The notes under the pieces: model-generated
Database searches by the model: none
What the model was told of the DNA's origin: nothing
The model's input: only the letters and a program-made list of their open reading frames with translations
Assembly: GCA_038380435.1 (NCBI GenBank)
Contig: JAWZYU010000034.1
Location: forward strand, 18,703,404 to 18,767,403
From: Ryuthela nishihirai
Taxonomy: Eukaryota; Arthropoda; Arachnida; Araneae; Heptathelidae
Direction: 5' to 3'
Length of the DNA: 64,000 nucleotides
Made by a program: the position numbers and the translations under genes
Shown here: positions 36,007 through 47,904 of the stretch, one piece after another
Numbering within the stretch: position 1 is the first letter of the stretch
Layout: every line of letters begins with the position of its first letter

Positions 36007-38004
36007 GTTCCAATCGGTTAATGACGTAGATCTCACGCTGTGCCACAAGCGAGCATCAGAAATGACATATCACATCAGGATGTTGTTGTTGCACGTTCAT
36101 CTGTCGCAACGATATCAATACCTCGATTTTTTCAACAATATTCGTTCAATATTTAATGAGTTTCAAAGTTTGAATATTTAACAATAACAATGCTAGTCAC
36201 AAAAAGTTGACTTCAGAAGTTAATTAAAACTTAGTAATAAGTTTTGTTTCGAAGTGTATATTTTAAAAGTTTGTATAAAGAATCCCTTCACTATTCATCA
36301 AATTTTTTAAAGTTTCTTAAGATTAGCGGTGATGTTGTTTATACATTTCATTGAGGTCTTTGTCTGCTGTTACGTTTTCAAAATGAAAAAACTTATTTTA
36401 GAAGTTATAGAGATTTGACATTAGCTTCCCTTTTTATTAATTTATGGAAACCAGTGTATTTTGAACAGAACTCTTTGAGTTCATGTCAGGTGAGGTGGTT
36501 TCGAAGTGAACATGTGTCGTTTGCCTGTTGGTCAACACTTATCCTCGTGTGATGCGCGTGCTTGTTATACAGGAGTTAACTTTTTTCAAAGAAAATGCGC
36601 GCGGTGAATGAAACATGCGGGAATTGTTGTTTGTTGAAATTGTGGTGTTCTATTATAATTTCACATTTTCATTCCTGTATTGGAGACTCCTCTTGCAAAT
36701 GACGTGGTTGATTTTTCAAAGGTGTATTATCTCTTTCATCTTCTTTTTGTGCAAGTTTGACAGGATCTTTCGGCTTTCCGATGTTAGGCTATAGAAAGTT
36801 TTTCTGATATAGTGGGACTTCATATACGCCTTCCGTTATTTCAATTTTGCTTCGATCGATTTTAATTAATGTTTGAAATGGTATTACTAGTTTTTACTAA
36901 TACATTGCAGTTAATACATTGCAGCCATATGGTTATATGGCTGCAATGTATTCTTTAGGGCATTAACTAGCCATAGAATGTTCCAAATGGCTATGATGAA
37001 CTCCTTTCACTAATATTCTTACACTAGTTGGGGTTGCGCTGTTTTTGGCCAATGGTATCTCGCATATTTTCGCCTCTTAAAAATAATTTTAGCTGATAAC
37101 CTGCATTCTGAGCGTTCGAAATATTTTTCCTTTTTCTTTTCCATGGACCGTGTGGTGAAGAATCTTAATTCATATTTCACATAAAGGTTGCTTTTAGTCC
37201 ACTTGCTTTGAGGAGGCGTATGATCATAGGCGGAGCTGTGAAAAGGACAATTGATGTATTTCCCTTTTCAAAGGTTACTTTAACAGTGAGGGAAAGCGTG
37301 ATTAATTTTGCTTCCAACTGAAGTAAAATTTCCGTTTAATTTCGGGAAATCATATCATCTAGATATCTTTTATCGTGTTTTGATTTCTATAGAGAGTTTT
37401 TTATTATGTCGGTTTCCTCAATAATTCGCAATGCGATGTCATCTAGGAGTGGTGATAACATGGAATCAACAGATACTTTTGCTTTTGCTCGTGTATATTT
37501 TCAATCTTGAAGAAACTATTTTCTGTGACGAATTGCACCATCCTGATCACGTGGCAAGTCCTAGCTTTCTCACTTCCGAGTTTATATTCCATAATTTAAC
37601 GAACTTCCTTCACAAGAGGCGTTGAAAAACTGCAATACAAGATCCGTTTGCGCGTGCGCATAGGAGGAGCTAGCAGTGTATTGTAGCTCCCGATTTTATG
37701 CTCATTTTAAATATCTTTCAGACATAAATTAGTAATTCTTATATCATTACGTGATCTACTTATTGGAAGCTATCCATTTCAGCAGTGACCTTCTTCATAT
37801 ATAAATGAATGATCAGTAAATTAAAGTTTCTAAAATGGTAGTTTTTGCTTTTGACCTTAAAGTTCACTTGTGTCTTCGATTACTACATTACTATATTTAG
37901 AAACGAAGTGGTCGCTGCTACATGTCCTTGAACTTCCTACTTGTATGGCCACTACCCCAGAGTCTCAGCATTGACGATATCGTGAAATTACTCTGCATAT
38001 ATTT
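36007..38004. other. AT-rich intergenic DNA with a short hairpin
   Basis: No gene was recognised. It contains a perfect 18-bp hairpin at 36913-36952. A segment at 36388-36463 (AAAAACTTATTTTAGAAGTT to GGAAACCAGTGTA) is similar to 39287-39377. Confidence 0.5.
36913..36952. repeat. Perfect 18-bp inverted repeat, 4-base loop
   Basis: AATACATTGCAGCCATAT, a GGTT loop, then the exact reverse complement. An extra AATACATTGCAG lies just to its left, so the arm sequence occurs three times. It is not followed by a T-run that would suggest a terminator. Confidence 0.9.
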
Positions 38005-38014
38005 CTTCTCTAGA

Positions 38015-38506
38015 GTAGCGGTTCTCAACGTGGGATACGCGGTAAAAATTTGTGGGGTATGCCGTGAGAACTCAAAAGTCGCTAGATCTAGTAACAAAGT
38101 CAGTGTTTTATTTTATTCCCAATTGTTACACTATAACTATAGTTTGATCTATCTATACAATGGGGAACGCCAGTTACATACACATTTCCAGGGGGTACGT
38201 GAAGTATAAAAGGTTGAGAACCATTGATATATAGCAGTGGTTCTCAACCTGTTACTGGCGTACCCCTTGTATAGATAGATAACACTATAGTTATAGTATA
38301 ATAATGGGAATAAAATAAAACTTATACATATATACACATTTAAATTTTGTATTCATAAATTACGTATATCGATAAACACAAAAAATTGCATTTTTGCACA
38401 GTAGTTTTGCCAACGTAGCGACTTTGTTACTAGATCTAGCAACTTTTGATCTCTCACGGCCTACCCCCAAAAATTTTACCGCGTATCCCACGTTGAGAAC
38501 CCCTCC
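38015..38506. mobile_element. Foldback hAT-like non-autonomous element
   Basis: The ends are inverted copies reading inward GGTTCTCAACGTGGGATACG then CGGTAAAA. Homology between the arms extends inward over about 165 bp on the left (38020-38185) and 38250-38505 on the right, which carries about 100 bp extra. The centre holds a second inverted pair, AGGTTGAGAACC at 38211-38222 and GGTTCTCAACCT at 38239-38250. Flanks CTTCTCTAGA (38005-38014) and CTTCTCTATA (38507-38516) look like a target-site duplication. CAG-GGTTCTCAAC ends are typical of hAT elements. It could instead be two small hAT MITEs in opposite orientation. Confidence 0.7.
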
Positions 38507-38529
38507 CTTCTCTATAGCATCACACCATT

Positions 38530-38847
38530 ATGGCAAACGACACTCTTCACAACATTCCAACTGCTGTTCCACTTAAAAGTTTAATGCCGCAGAGCGAGCG
38601 CAGGTGTTCTCTAGTTAGCAAAATATGCGATAAAAAATCTGCCAATCAGAATGACAGAATGGCCTTCGACAATGCCAAGAAAGAAGTTGTTAAGATCTTT
38701 GAGGACTCTGTGAAAGAAGGAGCTGATGAAAATGTCTCATTTTCTTCTCTTGAAAGGAACCTATTGGGTATTTATCCGTTATCCGACTTGGGAAAAAATT
38801 CGGTAGCTATATTTAAATTAAATTCTCCAATTCTGGTATTAAAATAA
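38530..38847 (+). pseudogene. Unrecognised ORF fragment, partner of 35180-35470
   Basis: A 105-codon frame starts at ATG 38530 (MANDTLHNIPTAVPLKSL). It includes AFDNAKKEVVKIFEDSVKEG and the segment NVSFSSLERNLLGIYPLSDL shared with 35180-35470. It has no signal peptide, membrane segment or known domain. The frame has a normal look (mixed charged residues, ATG start) but is short and ends abruptly. It may be an exon or a piece of an unidentified mobile element's gene. I assign no function. Confidence 0.35.
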
Positions 38848-39040
38848 GTGTGTTAGAGAATTGCTGGACATTATTTCAGGTTTAATTTCATGAAATACAT
38901 TTGCGATTGGTTTGAATTATTATATTTGTGAACTAATTGCCTAAGTATGGTTTATTTATAATTTTGTTGGTAAGCATTCTTTTGAATTCACGCTCAGTTT
39001 TCATCTATTAAATTTATAACAATATATATGATTGAGATCT

Positions 39041-39170
39041 ATAATAATAATAATAATCTTTATTCATATTCATGTTAGATATATAAAGGTTTAAACAAAT
39101 GACCCGCAAAGCATCTCTTTGTCTGCAGGAGAGAAGAATAATAATGTTACATGAAAATACATAAGATATA
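39041..39170 (-). mobile_element. 3'-end fragment of the Jockey/CR1-like LINE
   Basis: Reversed copy of the LINE 3' end found near 35100-35190: CTCCTGCAGACAAAGAG, GCTTTGCGGGTCATTTG and CATGAATATGAATAAAG, then an (ATT)n tail (the AATAATAATAAT run at 39044-39056 on plus). It is severely 5'-truncated, as is usual for LINE insertions, and independently marks the 3' end of the longer copy. Confidence 0.75.
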
Positions 39171-40148
39171 GTTTAAAATAATGTCATCGAATTTTGTGAA
39201 TTTCAGTGGAAGCTCCATTGTGGTGGTTCAGATTTTTATATTGAATTTAGTGCCTAGAAAAAATTTGCCATTCCAAATTTCGAAATAAAAAACTTATTTC
39301 AGAAGTATTAGAACTGCGACGTTAGCTTACCATTTACATAGCATTAGGTTCTTCTTTAATATTTGGAAACCATTGTATAGGGATTTATCAAAATAATAGA
39401 AACACCGACACCGACTGGAGTGTAAGCAATGCGCTGTATTCCTATCACAGGGACGACGTCACCTGTGATGTAAGGTATATTAATGGGAGAAGTACGATTG
39501 TCGGCTCTCACGTAGCAATGCCACGGGTGCAGGTTAAACAGCTCTTGTGGTGTAATTGTCGACAATATCAGATCTCAGTGACCTTCAAAAAGGTATGATC
39601 ATTGGTGAGCGTCTTGCAGGAGCTTCGGTAACCAGAACGGTGGAAATAGTAGGTGAAATAGTCTGTATCGAAGATCATGACTATCTCTCACAAAGGACAG
39701 GGACAGGCCTCCAAACATACAAATTGTGGACGCCATATGAAGTTGTCAGATAGAGATAGGCGAACGTTGGCACGGATTGTACAATGGAAGCACAAGACCA
39801 CGCCACCACAAATAGCAACAGAGTTGAACACCAGTCGGAATGATCCCGTTTACATCATAACAGTTCGTTGGGAACTTCATGGTGCCGTTTTTTATGGCCT
39901 TGTTGCAATCCACAAACCTCTGATTACCAACATCAATGCAACAAAATGTGTACGGTGGTGCAAAGCACATAAAAACTGGGATGTTAAAGACTGGCAACGT
40001 GTCATCTGGTGTGATGAATTGTGCTACACAGTGTTTCCCACCACTAGCAGAGTGTACGTCTGGCAAAAACCTGCAGAAGTGTACCACCCCCGACTGTTTG
40101 TTTCTGACTGTGAAGCATGGAGGTGGATCTCTAATGCTTCTTGATGAT

Positions 40149-40178
40149 TCCCTAAGGAATGCCTGACATTCCTTAGGG
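40149..40178. repeat. Palindrome at left flank of nested hAT
   Basis: CCCTAAGGAATG and CATTCCTTAGGG form an inverted repeat around a short centre (about 6 bases). The right arm is the original transposase coding sequence up to the hAT insertion point. The left arm is an added inverted copy of the same bases. Confidence 0.75.
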
Positions 40179-40721
<543 letters not shown>

Positions 40722-40749
40722 CTTTAGGGGATCATGTATAACTAATGCA

Positions 40750-40812
40750 GAATAACTAATGGCCCTAAGGAATGCCGTGGCATTCCTTAAGGCCATTAGT
40801 TATTCTGCAGGG
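40750..40812. repeat. ~30-bp-arm palindrome inside split transposase
   Basis: GCAGAATAACTAATGGCCCT-AAGGAATGCC is followed almost at once by its reverse complement, GGCATTCCTT-AAGGCCATTAGTTATTCTGC, with one arm missing a base. The right arm is the natural transposase coding sequence. The left arm is an inverted duplicate of it placed next to the hAT right end. Confidence 0.85.
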
Positions 40813-41267
40813 TCGTGTAACATCCGCAACGTACGAATCCATTCTAGGGAGATCACCTGCACCCAATGTTGTTGACATTGTTCCCTAATGATTGTCCCTG
40901 CTTCAAGCGGATAATGCATCCGTGCATTGTGCAAAATGTGTCAAGTTGTGGTTTTCAGAGCATGAGGATGAGCTACAGCAGCTACCCTGGCCACCTCAAT
41001 CTCCAGACCTCAATATTATCGAACATTTGTGGGAATATCTGGAGCGCAAAGTCAGATCGCACTTTCTACTCCAACATCACTGGCACAGTTGGGCCATATT
41101 TTACAGGAAGAATGGTCTCACATTTCATTACTGAAAGTGCATGACTTGTATAAGTATATTCCACGTCGAATTGCTTCTGTTGTGAACGTCCGATGTGGCC
41201 TACAGCTTATTTATAAAATGTTCTCCACAAATAGCATGTGTTTCAATTATTTTGATAAACCCCTGTA

Positions 41268-43174
41268 TATCATGCTTACAACATTGTCTTTCTTGTGGTC
41301 TTTGGACCAATTTTCTGTAAAACAAAATTCCCTTTTTCTGTGTCCTTACTATTTAAGAGATTTCGTTTTTAAAATAGTAATATTTCCACAGACCGACCGA
41401 GGTGAAGTGTTTATCGAAAGAATTAATCTTGAAGTTAGGTTTTTAGTAAATCTTCATATTTTTACCATTCTCAATTGCTGTTAATGGCAATTGCTAATGA
41501 TAGGGAACAACACGAAATTTTCTTTCTTAAAAAATGTCAGATTATTCTTACAGCGTTCTCAACTCTGACTGCGAAACTTTCTTCGCTTTTCTTCGTATCA
41601 TGCAAAGGTCGAAAGAAAATAAGTTGCTAAGAGCAAAGTTCCAAACTCTAAAGAAATGCGTCTGAAGATTTTCGATGCAAAACGTTTCAAAATTCGTATT
41701 TGGGATTCTCGTTTAGATATTTTGTCGTTCCATCTTTATCCGGTTGAGCGCTAATGATGACGAAAGGTTCCATCGGGATGCAGCGAAGGTGGAAAGGCGA
41801 CCAGACATTTTCGGAGATTTTGGTTCCTGCTCTGGGAAAAGCGAGAGAATCAACAGAAAAGCTAAATTATTCGTCGACAAAATTTAGGTAAGGGAAAAAA
41901 AAAATCTTTTTTCCTCATAGGATTTGGAAAATGCAAATTTGGTTCTTTCTGAAAAACTGTATTTATTTCTAAACATTCAATGCTATTCTGGTAATCAGCT
42001 TCACGAATTCTGTAAGATAAACTTGGTTTATGCAGGGGGATAAGGAAAAAGCTTTAAATTGTTGATCGGAATAATCACAAACTGAACTGCAGGGAATTAC
42101 ATCTTCAATCACTATTAATCACACTTTGAATTTACCAATAATCACACCCTCATCGGATTGCACATCTCTATGATCCAAATAATGTTTTATGATAAATAAC
42201 GAAAAATCGTGCGTTACGTAATAGCTGCTATTTAGATCGCAGTTGATAAATTCATCTGCCGGCGAATCGCTGATGCTCAGAATAGAGAGAAATGAAATTC
42301 CAATGGGTTAAATATTGTGGAGCCAATGCGATTGCCTCTCTGTTATGTCTGCCCGAATGACGTCAGTCCTTCCTCACTTACAGGGGAAGCCTTCTTCCTT
42401 CCTGGGTGCTCCATTCCGCATCACTCCAACCAAGGATGAAATTGCGAGAGGAGAGATGGCCTCGCTGCTATGGAAATATTCCAGAGGCGAGGAAAAGACG
42501 TCGCGGGTGAGGCCTCTCTTTCGCATCACACGTGACAATTACACCGAGCTTGGGTTTCAGTAGATCATGAAGTCTTTGTTCCCTCTCGCAGCACGTGCAG
42601 AGGGAGCCTCCGCGCTGAAAAGTGGGAGGACGAACTTAAGATTTCGGATCAAGTTCATCTTATCTGTCAGAATTTTTATTCACCTCTTATAGAGAAAGAG
42701 AGAAAGATGCAGAAGAGAACGGTAAAGGAGTTGTTGTTGGAATTTATGGGCGCAATAGCAACTGACGCTATACGGCTTAAAAGTCAGTCAGGAAATAATA
42801 ATAAGAGGAATATATTGTTATAAATTAAAAAGGATGAGCACTGAACGTGAGTTCAAAAAATAGAGTGGCATTTAATAATCATTCATACAAGAAGTATGGG
42901 AATTTAAATATTGAAATAAATATGATTATGACAAATTATTCAATTTCTTCTATTGACAAATGTTAATAGAACAGAATATTCCAATATCCTTAATAGGACA
43001 TTCAAATCAACAAGTCTTAAGAGTCGAACTATCTTAATTGAGTAGCTAGCAGATTATCAAATTAATCTCTACTTATCACTTTATCAAACATTCAACAACA
43101 GGTTACAAAAATCAATTATTAATAAAAACCACTTCACTTTGTTTACAAGAATACCAAGTATTTCCTTTAAATTA
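41268..43174. other. Intergenic DNA, no gene recognised
   Basis: About 1.9 kb. The part around 42300-42680 is more GC-rich than its surroundings and has an 82-codon frame (42315-42563), but no motif. The rest is AT-rich. Confidence 0.5.
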
Positions 43175-44240
43175 TATTATGACCTTATGTCTTATTCATT
43201 TGTAGGTCCACACGACGAATCTGTCAATCCAAGGGTCCCACAAGTTCTCTATGGAGATTGAGGTGGGGCGATTTCGACGACCAAGGGAGAACGGAGACAT
43301 CGCTGTCTTGTTCCTGGAACCAGTCACACACCACCCTAACGACATGGCAGGGCGCATTGTCCTGTTGGTAGACACCATCACCACTAGAGTAAACGTCCAA
43401 TATGAAGGGATGCATGTGGTCAGTGAGGATGGACAGGTATCCATTGGTTTTCAGGGACCCATCCAGTGGTACCAGTGGTCCCAGGTCATACCAGGAAAAC
43501 ATCCCCCAGACATGCACACTGCCACCGCCGGCCTGTACTTGACCGACAAGCATGTCCGGGTGTTGGTTCTCGTGTGTCTGATGCCGTATCCGCCACCACC
43601 CGTCACTTCTGTGGAGTAGAAACCTCGATTCGTGGGAGAAGGCAACTTTTTTCCACTCTTCAACTGTCCAATGACAGTAGTCCCGTGCGAACTGCAGGCG
43701 TCGTTACCGATGGACCTTGGTTAACATTGGTGCCTTTACGTAGAGTCGACTCCAGAGACCCATGCGTAACAGGGTTTGTTTTACTGTTTATCGGAGACAT
43801 GTCCCTGAATTCCCCAGCGTTCCTTTGAATGGTCAATTGCTGCACTGTTGCGCATCGATTGTCCTTTACCAGTCGAAGGAGGCGACGTTCTCCTCTGGGG
43901 TCAATGGCCTTCGGGGCTCCACAGTTATGACCTATGGAGGTACTCGGTGTGCCAGCGGTCCATTCTTGATATACCCTTACTACAGCACCTCGCTAACAGC
44001 CCACGAAGTCTGCTATTCCGAGATACTTCCACCCTTCTTGCGGTAGCCGATGATCATTCCTTTTTGAAAGTGACTGAACTCAATACCTCTGCCCATTGTG
44101 CTCACGTTACGCACTATGGCTCATCTGTCCTGGCCAGCCACTTATATCTCCATGTGGCCGACCTTGTCATGTGCATTCTGTGACGCGCCTGGGCGGGTGC
44201 ACTGGGATTCCGTGGGTGGTCATATTATTCTGATACGACT
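43175..44240 (-). mobile_element. Tc1-like transposon relic, reversed
   Basis: A degenerate element on the minus strand. Possible ends are CAGAATAATATGACC (right, reading inward from about 44236) and AATTATATTATGACC (left, plus strand near 43170), but their orientation is only partly consistent with inverted repeats, so boundaries are approximate. The interior is the transposase pseudogene below. It is the same transposase subfamily as the fragment at 51412-51838. Confidence 0.6.
43196..44110 (-). pseudogene. Tc1-like transposase pseudogene
   Basis: The N-terminal half is scrambled over several frames. Then FARDYCHWTVEEWKKVAFS with ESRF gives the first catalytic region, with His in place of the usual Asp (SHESRF). 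The 43224-43553 frame reads QAGGGSVHVWGMFSWYDLGP, then VYQQDNAPCHVVRVVCDWF (second acid present), then VLPWSSKSPHLN. A one-base insertion shifts frame just before the third acid, which is readable in the next frame as SIENLWDPWIDRFVVWTYK. One catalytic Asp is lost and frameshifts are present, so the copy is dead. Confidence 0.8.
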
Positions 44241-46867
44241 GTGTATATAAACAGTATCAACTGTCAACAAGTGGAAAAAACAATAAGAACGGAAGAATCC
44301 AACAATGGATGTAAGGAACCGTTCTAAAGAAGCATTCAAGGGGCAACAATAAAAAGACAAAGTAAACAAAATCAGGTACGAAAAGAAAAAATAAACGAAC
44401 ATTGAAAACTCAAACAAATATTGAAAAAACGTACATTGAAAAATATTACGTTTACTGTGGACAAGGAGTAAAAAGAACAAAAAACGTTTTCCTTTGTTTA
44501 TTAACTTTTGTCATATGTATAAGTACAAAATAATGAGAAACAAATATTAAATATTAATATAAAGTTTATTTGAACGCCAAAACTGAAGTTAGTTTGTCGA
44601 AGCATCATTCATTAAGTGAAGGATTGGTCTGGATCCAAAAAACGAGCTTGAATGAATTTTTATTTTATTGCTGTCTCTAGCTAGTTGTGTGATATTCAAA
44701 TGTTTCTCTTGTCAAAACACCATTCACTTTGGTAGAGATTTATAAAAATCTGGACGTGGTAAGGATCACGTCCGCAATATATGTTATATAAAAATGACAG
44801 TGCAAGGTAAGGTTTTTCAAAATGATTCTCCTTGGGCTTCATGTTATTTTAAGCGTTTATTGATCGCTTTCTCAGTTCCATACTGCTGAAGGTTAAACAA
44901 AATTTCCAGGTATATCAGTGACTTTTCTTGGCTTCCATGTAAATTTTTCCTCGTATAATTGCTTCTCAAGTTTTGTACTATTAAGGATTGAATATTATTC
45001 TCGGTTGCATTACAGAGTTTAAATGTTGTGAATATATCGGCTCTCAAGGTTTTCCTGAAGATACGTACTAAATAACATTTACTGATTTTCAGACTAAAGG
45101 TATAGAGTAAGTTTGTTTGCAGTATTTGATCTGCGAAAAAATATGGCAATACTTTGTGCTGTTTCGTTTACTGCTTTTAAGCTTCGTTTAATTCTGCTAT
45201 GTAATTGGTATTAAGTGGGAAATTATTTGAAAATTGTATTTATGAAGTTTTCAGATTTTTCTTCTCTTACTTACTATTTTCGGTTTATTCGTTGCCATTT
45301 ATGTAACGTAAATAAGGGAGCATAAGAAAAGATATTTGCTTAGACCCCCTCACCTTTTTCACCAAGTCTGAATTTTTTTCAAACAGCAATTAATAGTATA
45401 ACTTTTTTCTGGTGAAACAAACAATTATTATAATGATTATTATGAGGATTTATTCGAGGATTGGAAGATTATCGAGGGGCCTCTGCATAAGAAAAATATT
45501 AAAAAATCACATCTATGCTCGAAGATGACTGAAAACGAGAACTGTTTCGTGTTTCAACAGATGGATTGTTCTCAATGCTTTGCTCTCTTTCACAGAGAGT
45601 AGGATCACGAGAGTGTGACGTTTTTCAAATCTTTTCTAACCCGCAGTTCGAGTGTAATGAATTTATGCCAAATGAAAGCTTGCGGCATGGGGAGTGCCAT
45701 CTACTCGACATTTTAGAAAGTTTCAGACACGAGTAACGCCGGGAAAATCTGCTAGTATTAAGTATTTGAGATGCCATAAGACATATTTACATTCCCACAG
45801 TGTGCGGTTTTTTTTCTCCTTTATTATCTGAGGGACTAGAGTCAGTTCAGGATCCCTTGGCATTTGCACCGCTGGTTATACGATGATCCTCAGCACTTCT
45901 TCTTGCTTCTCTCAAAGTAGTAATGTTTAAAAAACCTTTCTTCTAACTTATGGCTTAGCTTCATCGACACGATCCCTTCCCATTTCACGAGACCTTCCTT
46001 TCATTTGCGTCGAGAGATGCCAAGTCCCAAGTTCTTTGCCTGAAATCCAGTGATCCGTAATTTGCGACTTCCTCTGGCAACAGCGATGAAGGTCTCGCGT
46101 TGTTTATTGCTTTTAAGGGTTATTTTGGTGAGCGAGATGAGGGCGCTGACAGATTCGCCGCTCAAGTGCATCCAGAGAAACATTGGACAACTTTTTTGTC
46201 ACAAACGTCGAAATTGCCGTTCGAGATAAATTGGTGCGAAAAGAGGCGTGAAATCGCTCTAATTGACGCTGTTGATTTTTCGGTCGGAAGGAAGAAAAAT
46301 TCGCAGAAGGGAGAAAAAACTCATAATAAATTTATCTGCGAAGTGTTCGGAGGAAACCTTCTTCTTGTTCAAACGTCAGTTTCCGTGTTCGATGTGTTTC
46401 ATCCATTTCAATTTTTCGTTTTTGCTTCAAACTCCTTCGCGAACTTTGAATCGAAATTTATTTAATTTCATTCAACAAGACCTGTTTAAATGTTTTTCAC
46501 TCGATGGTTGGTTTAAGCAATTTCTTTAAGCGATAATCTGACATGAATGACATTTATTGAAAAACAACTGTTCGTTTGCTCCTACTGACTTTGCTATTGA
46601 TTATAATGACTTATGACTATGTGCTTGGGTTAACATATAGTCTAGTAATTACGATCATCAGAACTTCTTTCTATATTCCCTACCTTTTTTAATTCATCGT
46701 TTTTGAACCTCATTAATGATGTAATTCGTACTCCGTGCTATATCTCGAATGTCACATAGTACCATAGTCTCATTTTCATTTTTCCACGTGTAGATTCCGT
46801 TTCACTGCCCCTTCCTTAAGTTTTGTCCATCCCTAACAGTCCTGGGAATCCGAAGATTCTTGACTTA
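44241..46867. other. Intergenic DNA, no gene recognised
   Basis: About 2.6 kb. Mostly AT-rich, with a more GC-rich stretch at 45980-46400 carrying overlapping frames of 60-121 codons on both strands and no recognised motif. Possible conserved non-coding or exon sequence cannot be judged from one genome. Confidence 0.5.
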
Positions 46868-47880
46868 TTACATGAAATGGGCCAAACGATCCCATTGAAC
46901 CACTTTGCACTTTGTAGTTGAACATCGACAAATGCGATACACCTCGTCGTTAATCCTGTTAACTACTGTATACAGACTTTCCCAAGGTTTCTGAAGTTAT
47001 GGAGAAAGTCTCTTCTTTCTATATGAATTGTCAAGCAAGACAAGATCGCTTGATTGAAAACAGTTCCATTTCTTTTATTGTCGTATCTCGTTTTGGTTCT
47101 CTCTCTTGCTAAGATGATGTTATGTGTGACGGAGTGATGGATTTCTTCTAGTCGTTGTTGTAATTCTTGTACTTATTGTGGAGTGGATGCAGGCATTGTT
47201 TCGGGCCGACCATATAAAAGGTCACAAGGGAGACGTAACTCTCTTCCAAAGAGCATCATGGAAGGTGTCTGTCCAGTTGCCTCATGCACTGCTGTCCTGT
47301 ATGCCAACAAAAAGAGTGGTATACGGCGATCCCAGTCACGTTGATAATTGTCATCAAATAATGCTAGATGATCAAGCAATCGTTCTGTTAAATCTCTCAA
47401 CCATACCATTCGACTGAGGGTATAGATGAATCATTCTGGTTTTCTGAATGCCTAGCAGTTGACATATGCCTTGAAATACATTAGATTCAAAATTCCGTCC
47501 TTGCTCAGAGTGGAGTTGCAAAGGTATTCCTTATATCTACTAATCAAGTTATTAACTATCATCTCTGCCACTGCTGTTGTTTCCTGGTCTTGGATGGGAT
47601 AGACCTCAGGTCACTTTGTGAAATAATCCATTACCACTAATAAATAGCGATTTCCATCATCAGTTCTAGGAAACGGACCCATTACATCAATGGCTATTCT
47701 TTCAAAAGGGGCACTAATGTTATACGTCTGCAGCTTACCCCGACTCCTAGTCTTAGGGCCTTTCTTTGCTGCACAGGCTTCACATTGCCTACCACATTTT
47801 TCAACATCTGCCCTACTTTTCAGACAATGAAATCGTTCCCTGGCTTTGGTTTAATGTCTTATTAACACAGAAGTGTCCTC
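46868..47880 (-). pseudogene. Ty3/gypsy-type integrase fragment
   Basis: Read on the minus strand from about 47880: a zinc-binding end CGRQCEACAAKKGPKTRSRG, then the integrase core ERIAIDVMGPFPRTDDGNRY (first acid) and LLVVMDYFTK, followed by TGA where Trp is expected (47611-47613). The second acid region near 47520 is changed. The third region, with MVWLRDLTERLLDHLALF and NYQRDWDRRIPLFLLAYRTA, is at 47173-47409 along with FGRELRLPCDLLYGRP. The C-terminal GKVCIQ and VNRINDEVYRI lead to stop TAA (46868-46870). No LTR, reverse transcriptase or gag is visible, so only the 3' part of pol remains. Confidence 0.85.
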
Positions 47881-47904
47881 CAGTGGCACTATCATGTACA
47901 TTTT

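Noticed and set aside
45980..46465. 121-codon frame as a gene
   Set aside because: No recognised motif, and overlapping frames exist on the other strand. Composition alone does not support a gene.
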